Positions 1-5,989 of a DNA stretch of 6,253 bases are shown piece by piece. Each line of letters begins with the position of its first letter. Position 1 is the stretch's first letter. The notes below the pieces were generated by a model. That model did no database searches, was not told the origin of the DNA, and saw only the letters and a program-made list of their open reading frames with translations. A program made the translations under genes and the position numbers. This stretch comes from Synergistaceae bacterium. Its GTDB lineage: Bacteria; Synergistota; Synergistia; Synergistales; Synergistaceae. The stretch is from NCBI GenBank assembly GCA_028702015.1, contig JAQVPO010000077.1, positions 1-6,253 of the forward strand, in the 5' to 3' direction.

Positions 1-683
1 TCTCCTTTCAGCACGAGTGCGTCTATAAATAATCCTGGCGTTACAACGTTGTTGGGGTCTATATCTCCGATCGGCAATACCTCGTCAACTTCTGCAATGA
101 CAACATCAGCAGCTGTAGCCATCACAGGATTGAAGTTTCTGCCCGTCCCGTAATAGATCAGGTTGCCGGCCTGGTCTGCCTTGTATGCCCTGATAAATGA
201 TATATCTGCTCTGAGCGGACGTTCCAGAATAAATTTCTTCCCGTCAAGCTCGACAGTCTGCCTGTTTTTCTCGTAAACAGTATCAACCCCGGCGGGAGTA
301 AGAAAACCTCCGAGTCCAGCGCCTCCTGCCCTGATCCTTTCCGCAAGTGTTCCCATCGGGTTGAGCTCTACCTCGATCTCACCCGTAGCTATCATTTCCT
401 GGATGACAGTATTAAGTCCCATATGTGATATAACCATAGAGCTTATCTGCCTGTTTGCTATAAGCCTTGCAACTCCTACAGGTCCCGGAACTTTAGGGTT
501 ACAGTGGCTTGCGTCCACTGATATTACACGTATGTTCCCTGTGCCCCGATCATGCAGCGCATCGATGACAGTGTAAGGCACCCCGCCGTAATTGAATCCG
601 CCGAGCATTATTGTGGAGCCTTCTCTTACCTTGCCGGCTGCCTCTTCGGGAGTTATTATTGGTTTGATAAAAGGTTTAGTCAT
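1..683 (-). CDS. atoD: AtoD-like 3-oxoacid/acetate CoA-transferase subunit A (3' end outside window)
   Basis: Reading the minus strand from ATG at 683-681 gives 227 codons that stay open to the window edge. The translation contains the family-I CoA-transferase signature GGF-N-Y-G-G-V-P at residues 28-35, preceded by the hydrophobic TIML. It also has GGAGLGGFLTP (120-130), LERPLRAD (153-160), RNFNP (182-186) and a C-terminal DPNNVVTPG (209-217). All of these align by memory with E. coli AtoD (220 aa), so only a few residues should be missing. The family's alpha subunit pairs with a beta subunit that carries the catalytic glutamate, and moves CoA between short-chain acids (acetate, acetoacetate, butyrate) in the cytoplasm. 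The beta gene would be expected beyond the left edge; the AAAGGAGA (minus) at positions 1-8 could be its ribosome site. The start has GGAG about 13 nt upstream, a rather long spacing. The exact substrate cannot be told from sequence. Confidence 0.93.
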   Translation of the reverse strand, partial: MTKPFIKPIITPEEAAGKVREGSTIMLGGFNYGGVPYTVIDALHDRGTGNIRVISVDASHCNPKVPGPVGVARLIANRQISSMVISHMGLNTVIQEMIATGEIEVELNPMGTLAERIRAGGAGLGGFLTPAGVDTVYEKNRQTVELDGKKFILERPLRADISFIRAYKADQAGNLIYYGTGRNFNPVMATAADVVIAEVDEVLPIGDIDPNNVVTPGLFIDALVLKG

Positions 684-727
684 CTTTACAGCTGCTCTCC
701 TTTCTTTTACTAAAGACTCAGAAGAGA

Positions 728-755
728 GTTTTACTGTTGCTGTATTTAATGTCAA
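728..755 (-). promoter_or_regulatory. Candidate sigma-70-type promoter for the CoA-transferase gene
   Basis: On the minus strand there is a perfect -35 hexamer TTGACA (755-750). It is followed after 16 bp by TAAAAC (733-728), a 4/6 match to the -10 consensus. This predicts a transcript start near 721 and a leader of about 38 nt ending at the ATG at 683. An imperfect inverted repeat, AAGACTC-N6-GAGTTTT (713-732), overlaps the -10 and start point and could be an operator. The call rests on consensus matching by eye only. Confidence 0.45.
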
Positions 756-792
756 GAGGTCGCGGTAATATTGTAAATTTTCAATTTTTTAC

Positions 793-797
793 GGAGG
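793..797 (+). promoter_or_regulatory. Ribosome binding site GGAGG that decides the TTG start of the M20 hydrolase
   Basis: GGAGG sits 8 nt before the TTG at 806-808, an ideal spacing. The two in-frame alternatives upstream, TTG at 737 and ATG at 749, have no comparable purine-rich site at a usable distance. Confidence 0.7.
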
Positions 798-805
798 CGG
801 TTAAT

Positions 806-2419
806 TTGTCCAAAAGAGAGCATCTGCAGAGAATGATAGAGGATCTTGTCTCTATCCCCAGTGTTACAGAGAGTGCAAAAGAGAGTCTGCCCGGGATCTG
901 GATCAAAGAAAGACTGGAAAAACTTCCTTACTATATTGAACATAAGGATCATCTGTTATGGGTCGAAACACCGCTGGAAGGATCGCCCGAAAAACTTCAT
1001 TCCCTTGTGGTAAGAGTAGATGCTTCTGTGCCTACGAACAGGACTGTCCTTTTGATCGGCCATTATGATGTTGTTGGTGTCGGTGTATATGGAGAGCTGT
1101 CCAGGGATGCCTTTGATGTAAAAAAAATGACAGGACTTCTCAACGCAGATGGTGAAGATGTGATATATGGACGCGGAACTATGGACATGAAGTGCGGAGT
1201 TGTTCTGGAGGTTGATATTATAGAGGAATTTGCGGCAGACAGAGAGCTGTTTGACGTAAATGTAGTTGCCGCCTTCGTGGGTGATGAAGAAAATGCTTCT
1301 GCAGGGATGAGAGGTGTGCTGCCTGTTCTGCATAAAATGAAGGAAGAGGGCACTGATTTTCTTGCAGTAATAAATACAGAGCCAGGCGAAGCCGGATATT
1401 CCGGGGAGAGCGGCCCGGCAGTATTTCTTGGAACACTGGGGAAGATAATGCCGAGTTTTTATGTCAGGGGATGTGCTTCACATGTCAGTAACTATTATGG
1501 CGGTTTTTCATCAGCGCTCGCTGTTTCAAGGATAGTATCATACGCTGAGGGCAATCCCCATTTTGCAGATCCGCTGAACGGCAAATGCGAACCTTCATGG
1601 ATATGCCTTGACATGGGTGTTATGAAGAAAGGCTACAGTGTTACTGTTCCTGACAGGGCCTTTGCATACTTCAACTGTTTTACTGCTACTGACACGCCCG
1701 CGGATGTCATGGATCATATGAAAATTATTGCCGGATATGCCCTTGATCAGACTATGGCACAGCTTACTGAATCTTACAGGCACATGCTTGCCATGGGCTG
1801 CGAAGGGAAGGGCCTGAATGTCCCGCGTGCAGACATATACACATTGGAGGAGATAACAGATATAGCCCGTAAAAATTATGGAGAAGGCTTTGATGAAGAA
1901 CTTGCTTCATACATAGAAAACATTCCTCCTGGTGACATGAGGGAGAGAGGATTGGCGGCAGTAGAGAGGATAGCTGACATGTCAGGGCTTGAAGGGCCAT
2001 ATGCTGTCTGCTTCTTCCTTCCGCCGTGGCTTCCTGTCCGTACCGACTTTACGGGAGAAAACCGTGATGAACAGACTATTGCAGCTGCACGGAGCGTAAA
2101 AGAGCACCTGTTCAGTAAATACGGTGTTGAAATGAAGGAAATCGAGCTCTTTGCCGGGCTTTGTGATCTAAGCTACGCAGGTGCGAAAGTTTCAACTGAG
2201 GATCTTGAAACTCTTGAGAAAAACATGCCTGGCTGGGGAGAGATATACAGTATTCCAATGAAAGAGATGCAGTCTCTGGGACTTCCTGTCATCAACCTGG
2301 GCCCCAGCGGGGAAGATGCTCATAAGAGGACAGAGAGGCTGAGACTTGCCTATTCATTGGATATACTGCCGGAACTGCTTCGATATGCTGTGAGTAAGAT
2401 ATCGCAGACTGTTGAGTAA
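806..2419 (+). CDS. RocB-like M20-family metallohydrolase
   Basis: The product is 537 aa from the TTG start at 806; longer in-frame starts at 737 and 749 lack a ribosome site. The family starts with a sequence like DLVSIPSV, seen here at residues 13-20, which supports the shorter form. M20 di-zinc ligands are all visible: GHYDVV with H86 and D88, GRGTMDMK with bridging D127, GDEEN with catalytic E161 and metal-binding E162, E192 in NTEP, and the C-terminal H506 in GPSGEDAH. H226 in GCASHVS lies in the inserted dimerisation region. The length and the GxDAHKRTERL-type C-terminus point to the RocB branch (RocB of Bacillus is about 566 aa) and not to ArgE or DapE. RocB is encoded in the Bacillus rocABC arginine-utilisation operon, but its reaction is not established. 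A cytoplasmic peptidase or N-acyl-amino-acid amidohydrolase role is inferred. No signal peptide is seen. It is divergent from the CoA-transferase gene, consistent with amino-acid catabolism. Confidence 0.9.
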   Translation: MSKREHLQRMIEDLVSIPSVTESAKESLPGIWIKERLEKLPYYIEHKDHLLWVETPLEGSPEKLHSLVVRVDASVPTNRTVLLIGHYDVVGVGVYGELSRDAFDVKKMTGLLNADGEDVIYGRGTMDMKCGVVLEVDIIEEFAADRELFDVNVVAAFVGDEENASAGMRGVLPVLHKMKEEGTDFLAVINTEPGEAGYSGESGPAVFLGTLGKIMPSFYVRGCASHVSNYYGGFSSALAVSRIVSYAEGNPHFADPLNGKCEPSWICLDMGVMKKGYSVTVPDRAFAYFNCFTATDTPADVMDHMKIIAGYALDQTMAQLTESYRHMLAMGCEGKGLNVPRADIYTLEEITDIARKNYGEGFDEELASYIENIPPGDMRERGLAAVERIADMSGLEGPYAVCFFLPPWLPVRTDFTGENRDEQTIAAARSVKEHLFSKYGVEMKEIELFAGLCDLSYAGAKVSTEDLETLEKNMPGWGEIYSIPMKEMQSLGLPVINLGPSGEDAHKRTERLRLAYSLDILPELLRYAVSKISQTVE

Positions 2420-2442
2420 GCTGACATATTGTCCGAGGCATG

Positions 2443-2469
2443 CAGGGAAGTCATACGGTGACTTCCCTG
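2443..2469 (+). terminator. Perfect 11-bp hairpin after the M20 gene, probable weak terminator
   Basis: CAGGGAAGTCA (2443-2453) is exactly complementary to TGACTTCCCTG (2459-2469), with a 5-nt loop TACGG. It begins 23 nt after the stop codon. The following bases (AGCTTTATGG) have only a short T run, so termination may be partial or Rho-assisted. The same DNA overlaps the region where a promoter for the next gene would lie. Confidence 0.5.
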
Positions 2470-2491
2470 AGCTTTATGGTAGAATCTCATT

Positions 2492-2497
2492 TATAAT
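2492..2497 (+). promoter_or_regulatory. Possible -10 element for the GNAT-helicase transcript
   Basis: A perfect TATAAT lies 129 bp before the acetyltransferase start, but no good -35 is found 16-18 bp upstream. A second candidate is TAGAAT at 2480-2485 (5/6) with GTGACT (2458-2463) 16 bp upstream; that -35 lies in the descending arm of the hairpin. Either would give a leader of about 120-140 nt. Consensus matching only. Confidence 0.3.
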
Positions 2498-2625
2498 TCA
2501 TAACAGACTCAGTTTATCCCTGTGTATATGCAGAGCTCTTGTGAGCCGGGGATAAGAGAAGCTGGGGCGTTATGGAACGGGCATGTTGAAAATGTCATGT
2601 ATCAAAAAAGGAGAAGGGTATATAA

Positions 2626-3105
2626 ATGCTGGATGATGATGTTCGAATACGTTCTGCTGAGCCGGAAGAGTCTGAACTTCTTTCTGATATAGCGTGGCGT
2701 TCGAAGGAATATTGGGAATATCCGATAGAAATGATGGCTAAATTCCGGGATTTTTTGACCATCAGAGATGAATTTATCGAAAAAAATCCTACATACCTTG
2801 CAGAGAATGAAGAAACTGGTGAGATATTGGGTTTTTATTCCATCGAACTTCACGATGATCATAAATGGTGGATCAGACATCTTTGGGTCGTGCCGGAACA
2901 CATCGGCACAGGTGTGGGCGGCGAACTTTTTCTGCATGCATGTGAGATGGCCGAAACAGTCGGCGCAGATGAGCTTAACATTATCACTGATCCCAACGTT
3001 GAAGAATTCTATCTCCATATGGGAGCGGAAAAGATTGGGGAAATTATCCAGAGAGCCGGTGATTTGGAAAGAAGGCTGCCAACACTGTTGATCAGGCTGA
3101 ACTGA
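2626..3105 (+). CDS. GNAT-family N-acetyltransferase
   Basis: The product is 159 aa, a normal length for a single-domain GNAT. It begins with a typical first strand (VRIRSAEPEESELLSDI, 6-22). Residues 83-104 form motif A: the strand IRHLWVVP, then EHIGTGVGGEL, the pyrophosphate-binding loop for acetyl-CoA. The usual Q/R at the start of that loop is E91 here. Motif B follows as FYLHMGAEKIGE (128-139). The family transfers an acetyl group from acetyl-CoA to an amine on a protein, antibiotic, polyamine or other small molecule; the substrate cannot be inferred. ATG at 2626 has AAGGAG 12 nt upstream and AAGGG 7 nt upstream. The stop codon is 3 nt from the ATG of the helicase gene, so the two are co-transcribed and probably translationally coupled. 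The C-terminal QRAGDLERRLPTLLIRL (142-158) suggests a substrate-side strand. No membrane segment is present. Confidence 0.88.
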   Translation: MLDDDVRIRSAEPEESELLSDIAWRSKEYWEYPIEMMAKFRDFLTIRDEFIEKNPTYLAENEETGEILGFYSIELHDDHKWWIRHLWVVPEHIGTGVGGELFLHACEMAETVGADELNIITDPNVEEFYLHMGAEKIGEIIQRAGDLERRLPTLLIRLN

Positions 3106-3108
3106 TAA

Positions 3109-4683
3109 ATGTTTTACAGCTGGCAGAACGATGCTGTCGAAGCAATCGGCAGAAATAGCGCAATGCTGTCGGCCCCTACTGGAAGCGGCAAAACCTGGGT
3201 AGCCTATGTCTGGGCGGGATTGATGGACCAGTCTGGGAAAACATGCCAGCCTTCGGGAAGGGTGATTTTTACCGCCCCAATAAAAGCCCTCTCCAATGAA
3301 CGCTACATGGAATTAAGATCAATGGGTTTTGATACGGGACTAGAGACAGGAGATTTCAAAAAAAACGCAGGTGCCCAAGTCCTTTGCTGTACACAGGAAA
3401 TATACACACTTAAATATGCCCGCATGCCGGGACAAAAGGTAATTGTGGATGAATTCCATTTCATATTCAATGATCCGGACAGAACAAGAGCATATATAGA
3501 CGGACTGAGGTCTACCTCATTAGACAGCGAGCTTCTTGTTATGTCGGCCACATTCGGAAATCCTGACGTTATAAGAAAATATCTTGAAGAAACAGCAATG
3601 CGTGATTTTGTCCTTTTTGAAACAGACAAAAGGGTGACGGACCTCATATTCTGCAGGAGCGGAGTGCGTTTCTCAAAAATACACGATGCGCTCGTCTTTG
3701 TTTTTTCGAAAAAGGGTGCGGAATGGTTAGCTGCGCAGATATCCAAGTATCGTCAGAAGATCAGCCGGAGTCAGAGGGCAAGATTAAGAGAGATAGCTGA
3801 AATACTTGATGTGGCATATGTACCTGATATCATGCTCCGGGGCATCGGCATATATGTAGGTTCCTTCCTGCCCAAGGAAAAATTGCTTGTGGAAATGGCT
3901 TTCAGGGAAAGGATCCTTGATGTTGTTGTAGGCACTGATGCTCTGTCTCTGGGGGTCAACCTTCCAGCCCAGACTGTTGTATTTGGTCAGATGGCGAAGT
4001 TTATTGACGGTCCGCTGACGAAAAATGAGTTTCTGCAGATGGCTGGCAGGGCAGGCAGAAAGGGATTCTTTAATCCAGGGTATGTTACCTATATACCGAG
4101 AAGCAAATGTGAACATCACGATTATGATACAGGTCTGCTTTATCTGGATATTCTTGATATGCCTTGTGAAGAGGCAAGGATAATGCTTCAGCCTGCCGTC
4201 GGAAGGCTTCTCAGACAGGAAGTGACGGTGGAGGCGGAAGCAAAAATGGTAGCAGATTTTTCTCTTCCCAGAAGACGTTACAAAGATGCTGTTAAAGAGA
4301 TAGAAGAACTTCTGTCATCTATCAGGAGAATGCTCAGTGATATAAAAGATCAGAAGTTCAGGAAGCGTGTGCGCAGGATTTTGGCTGATATATGGAGCGA
4401 TGAAATGGAAGCTGAATCAAACATTGCTATAGCGGTGCTTTTTGCCGAGCAGGAATTTCCGGAAGCTATGGATGCAGCAGATATAATGCGCAGAAGTGAG
4501 AGAAACTATCTGCAGGCGCTACTCAAAATAAAGAGGTTTTCAAATAGGCTGCCGGAAGGCTACAGCTTTTCTCATATGGACCAGATAGACTATGTGGTCA
4601 ACCAGATAGACGGCTCCGTCTTTGGTTTCGAAGAGAAAGTCCACCAGATCAAATTGACAGAGGAAACATGGGAGACCAAATAA
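3109..4683 (+). CDS. Short Ski2-like DExH-box helicase
   Basis: The product is 524 aa with a full set of SF2 motifs: a Q-like F-x-x-WQ-x-x-AV (2-10), motif I APTGSGKT (22-29), Ia APIKALSN (56-63), Ib TQEIY (95-99), II DEFH (114-117), III SAT (146-148), IV ALVFVFS (194-200), V VGTDALSLGVNLPA (274-287) and VI QMAGRAGRKG (310-319). PIKALSN in Ia, TGD at 80-82 and the GVN(L/M)PA...QMAGRAGR(R/K)G pattern are typical of Ski2/Mtr4-type helicases, which unwind structured RNA (or DNA, in Hel308 relatives) using ATP. Bacterial HelY and eukaryotic Ski2/Mtr4 are much longer. Here only about 205 residues follow motif VI, with a charged helical stretch at 385-426, so the arch is absent and the ratchet bundle is reduced or divergent. 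The start is forced, because TAA lies in frame directly before ATG 3109. It has only a weak CAGG as ribosome site, which fits coupling to the acetyltransferase stop codon. RNA is the more likely substrate, but this is inferred. Confidence 0.92.
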   Translation: MFYSWQNDAVEAIGRNSAMLSAPTGSGKTWVAYVWAGLMDQSGKTCQPSGRVIFTAPIKALSNERYMELRSMGFDTGLETGDFKKNAGAQVLCCTQEIYTLKYARMPGQKVIVDEFHFIFNDPDRTRAYIDGLRSTSLDSELLVMSATFGNPDVIRKYLEETAMRDFVLFETDKRVTDLIFCRSGVRFSKIHDALVFVFSKKGAEWLAAQISKYRQKISRSQRARLREIAEILDVAYVPDIMLRGIGIYVGSFLPKEKLLVEMAFRERILDVVVGTDALSLGVNLPAQTVVFGQMAKFIDGPLTKNEFLQMAGRAGRKGFFNPGYVTYIPRSKCEHHDYDTGLLYLDILDMPCEEARIMLQPAVGRLLRQEVTVEAEAKMVADFSLPRRRYKDAVKEIEELLSSIRRMLSDIKDQKFRKRVRRILADIWSDEMEAESNIAIAVLFAEQEFPEAMDAADIMRRSERNYLQALLKIKRFSNRLPEGYSFSHMDQIDYVVNQIDGSVFGFEEKVHQIKLTEETWETK

Positions 4684-4694
4684 CAAAAACGTCC

Positions 4695-4723
4695 TTGCCA
4701 AAATTTAATTTATAAGTGATAAA
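4695..4723 (+). promoter_or_regulatory. Candidate promoter for the SET-domain gene
   Basis: TTGCCA (4695-4700, 5/6 to TTGACA), a 17-bp spacer and GATAAA (4718-4723, 4/6 to TATAAT) lie just after the helicase stop. This implies a leader of about 100 nt that would include the GTTAGA/TCTAAC inverted repeat. If it is real, the SET gene can be expressed separately from the helicase. No strong terminator separates them, so read-through is also possible. Confidence 0.35.
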
Positions 4724-4764
4724 TTTCAGATAACATATCTATACAGACTGAATCCAAACTAGCC

Positions 4765-4781
4765 GTTAGAGTTAATCTAAC
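4765..4781. repeat. Inverted repeat GTTAGA-N5-TCTAAC in the SET gene leader
   Basis: A perfect 6-bp inverted repeat with a 5-bp centre (GTTAA) lies about 47 bp before the SET start. It could be a small operator or leader hairpin. A second short palindromic motif, CTGCAGGTGCAG, follows at 4794-4805. No known regulator is assigned. Confidence 0.4.
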
Positions 4782-4828
4782 AAACTGCTCAATCTGCAGG
4801 TGCAGTTGATAAAAAGGGGGCAGCTGGC

Positions 4829-5392
4829 ATGATGAAAATATATGTTAATAAGTCGGGTGAGCATGGTCGGGGAGTATTTGCCAAAGAGAAAATGAAACAG
4901 GGAGATGTAATTGCCAAGATTGAATTTACAAGACAAATTACAGCTAAATCACCGCGCATGGCAGGAGAAAAATTTGAGCATCAATTTTATATGCCGAACG
5001 GTAAGGTCTTTCTTGTCAAGGAACCATATTGCTACTTTAATCATTCCTGCAGCCCCAATGCGTGGTTATTCTCCATTGGAGAGGAATATTACCTGATCGC
5101 GAAAAATGATATCGATATTTATAGTGAAATAACCGCTGACTATGAACTTTCTGCTGTGGATGATGAAACGTGGGTAAATATTTGCGGCGGCGATATCTCA
5201 CTTCGCAGGCCTGATAACGGCACAGCTGCAGATGAATGGAAATGCACATGCGGCAGTGAGAGTTGCAGAGGATTGCATAAATGGAATTTTTTTAATCTGC
5301 CTAGAGAAACAATACTGAAAAACTTGCCATATCTTGACCCTATGTTTGTGCAAATATTGGGCAAGCGAATACAAAAAATATTAGAAAACTAA
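4829..5392 (+). CDS. SET-domain protein lysine methyltransferase with post-SET zinc motif
   Basis: The product is 187 aa. SET motifs appear in order: G-E-H-GRGVFA (10-18, SAM-binding), YFNHSCSPN (69-77, the core NHSCxPN), and NDI...EITADY (93-105) with the catalytic-site tyrosine Y105. After these comes a post-SET cluster, C139-x-C141-x4-C146 followed by RG. In eukaryotic SET enzymes the NHSC cysteine (C74 here) and these three cysteines bind one zinc ion next to the active site. All four are present, so the enzyme looks intact. SET proteins transfer methyl groups from S-adenosylmethionine to lysine side chains; the bacterial target is unknown and could be ribosomal, DNA-binding or host proteins. 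There is no signal peptide, so it is probably cytoplasmic. Tandem ATGs at 4829 and 4832 are both served by AAGGGGG (4814-4820); I chose the first. By hand count the gene is about 41% G+C, lower than sampled helicase segments at about 50-55%. Confidence 0.92.
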   Translation: MMKIYVNKSGEHGRGVFAKEKMKQGDVIAKIEFTRQITAKSPRMAGEKFEHQFYMPNGKVFLVKEPYCYFNHSCSPNAWLFSIGEEYYLIAKNDIDIYSEITADYELSAVDDETWVNICGGDISLRRPDNGTAADEWKCTCGSESCRGLHKWNFFNLPRETILKNLPYLDPMFVQILGKRIQKILEN

Positions 5393-5498
5393 GAGCAGAT
5401 ACTTTTTCAGAATCCTTAACATAGATAATAAACAGACCTTATTAGTACATAACAGCCATGTCAAAAAAATATCAACTGTTTTGGGTATATTTACCACG

Positions 5499-5536
5499 AA
5501 CAGCGGCAGGGAAACAGATTCCTTCCTGCCGCTGTT
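5499..5536 (+). terminator. Rho-independent terminator downstream of the SET gene
   Basis: AACAGCGGCAGG (5499-5510) pairs perfectly with CCTGCCGCTGTT (5525-5536) across a 14-nt loop. The stem is GC-rich at its core and runs into TTTTGT on the plus strand. It lies 106 nt after the SET stop codon. The opposite strand lacks a matching T run, so it acts on plus-strand transcripts. Confidence 0.65.
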
Positions 5537-5695
5537 TTGTATCCGTGCTTAAAATCCGTGATCTTCGCAGCCTTGCATATATATGCCGAATGCCACTGAT
5601 AAGCTTATTTTTTCTGGCGTTTAATTTCCCTTAATACTGTATCGGGGAAAAATCACTTAATTTTCGATATATAATATTCCTTCAACATGCCCGTG

Positions 5696-5730
5696 TTATA
5701 GAGCAACAACTATCTAAATAGTTTCTATAA
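5696..5730. repeat. Nested two-part inverted repeat (possible RNA hairpin)
   Basis: An outer stem TTATAGA/TCTATAA (5696-5702 with 5724-5730) encloses an inner stem AACTAT/ATAGTT (5708-5713 with 5718-5723) around a CTAA loop. Only the 5' side has a bulge (GCAAC, 5703-5707). That gives 13 base pairs, all but two of them A-T. Confidence 0.5.
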
Positions 5731-5890
5731 GATAACAATTTGTATAATTAAACTCCAAATAGAATGTATTTTATTAAAAATATCACGAATTATAAGAGGA
5801 TTTTTATGAACGATTAGTTAAAATATAAAAATAAAAAAAACTATCTGCTATTTTATTTCCCTTAAAATATCAATAATAGCGAAAAAATGC

Positions 5891-5906
5891 ACAAATATAT
5901 ATTTGT
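5891..5906. repeat. 16-bp perfect palindrome ACAAATATATATTTGT
   Basis: The sequence equals its own reverse complement over 16 bp. It lies in the AT-rich gap 244 bp before the 2Fe-2S gene. Its form (outer ACAA/TTGT half-sites around an AT core) would suit a dimeric repressor or activator, but no regulator is identified. Confidence 0.5.
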
Positions 5907-5973
5907 ATTTTCGATAATAAATAAGAAGAATCATCATTTTTCATGCAATATGTTTATATGTATTATATTAATG

Positions 5974-5989
5974 TTCAGTCTTTCAGTCT
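5974..5989. repeat. 8-bp tandem direct repeat TTCAGTCT x2
   Basis: Two exact, abutting copies of TTCAGTCT lie at 5974-5981 and 5982-5989. GTATTAA then occurs twice, 13 bp apart (5990 and 6003). Head-to-tail half-sites of this kind can bind response regulators, but slippage duplication would look the same. Confidence 0.4.

Noticed and set aside
361..576. 71-codon plus-strand open frame at the left
   Set aside because: It is antisense to the AtoD-like gene, whose alignment to the known family is strong.
956..1333. 125-codon open frame on the minus strand inside the M20 gene
   Set aside because: It lies wholly antisense to a gene with complete catalytic motifs, has no recognisable domain and no fitting ribosome site.
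2602..3018. 138-codon minus-strand open frame over the acetyltransferase gene
   Set aside because: It is antisense to a clear GNAT protein and its translation has no recognisable family pattern; it is a by-product of the sense codon usage.
3303..3746. 147-codon minus-strand open frame within the helicase gene
   Set aside because: It mirrors the conserved helicase motifs on the other strand and has no features of its own.
5541..5561. ATCCGTG occurring twice, 14 bp apart, as a repeat array
   Set aside because: There are only two 7-bp copies and no third unit; chance is sufficient and there is no CRISPR-like repeat-spacer pattern.
5575..5620. GCATATATATGC (5575-5586) and ATAAGCTTAT with a following T run (5600-5613) as a second terminator
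   Set aside because: Both are palindromes without a loop, and the first is AT-repeat DNA; neither makes a stable RNA hairpin of terminator form.
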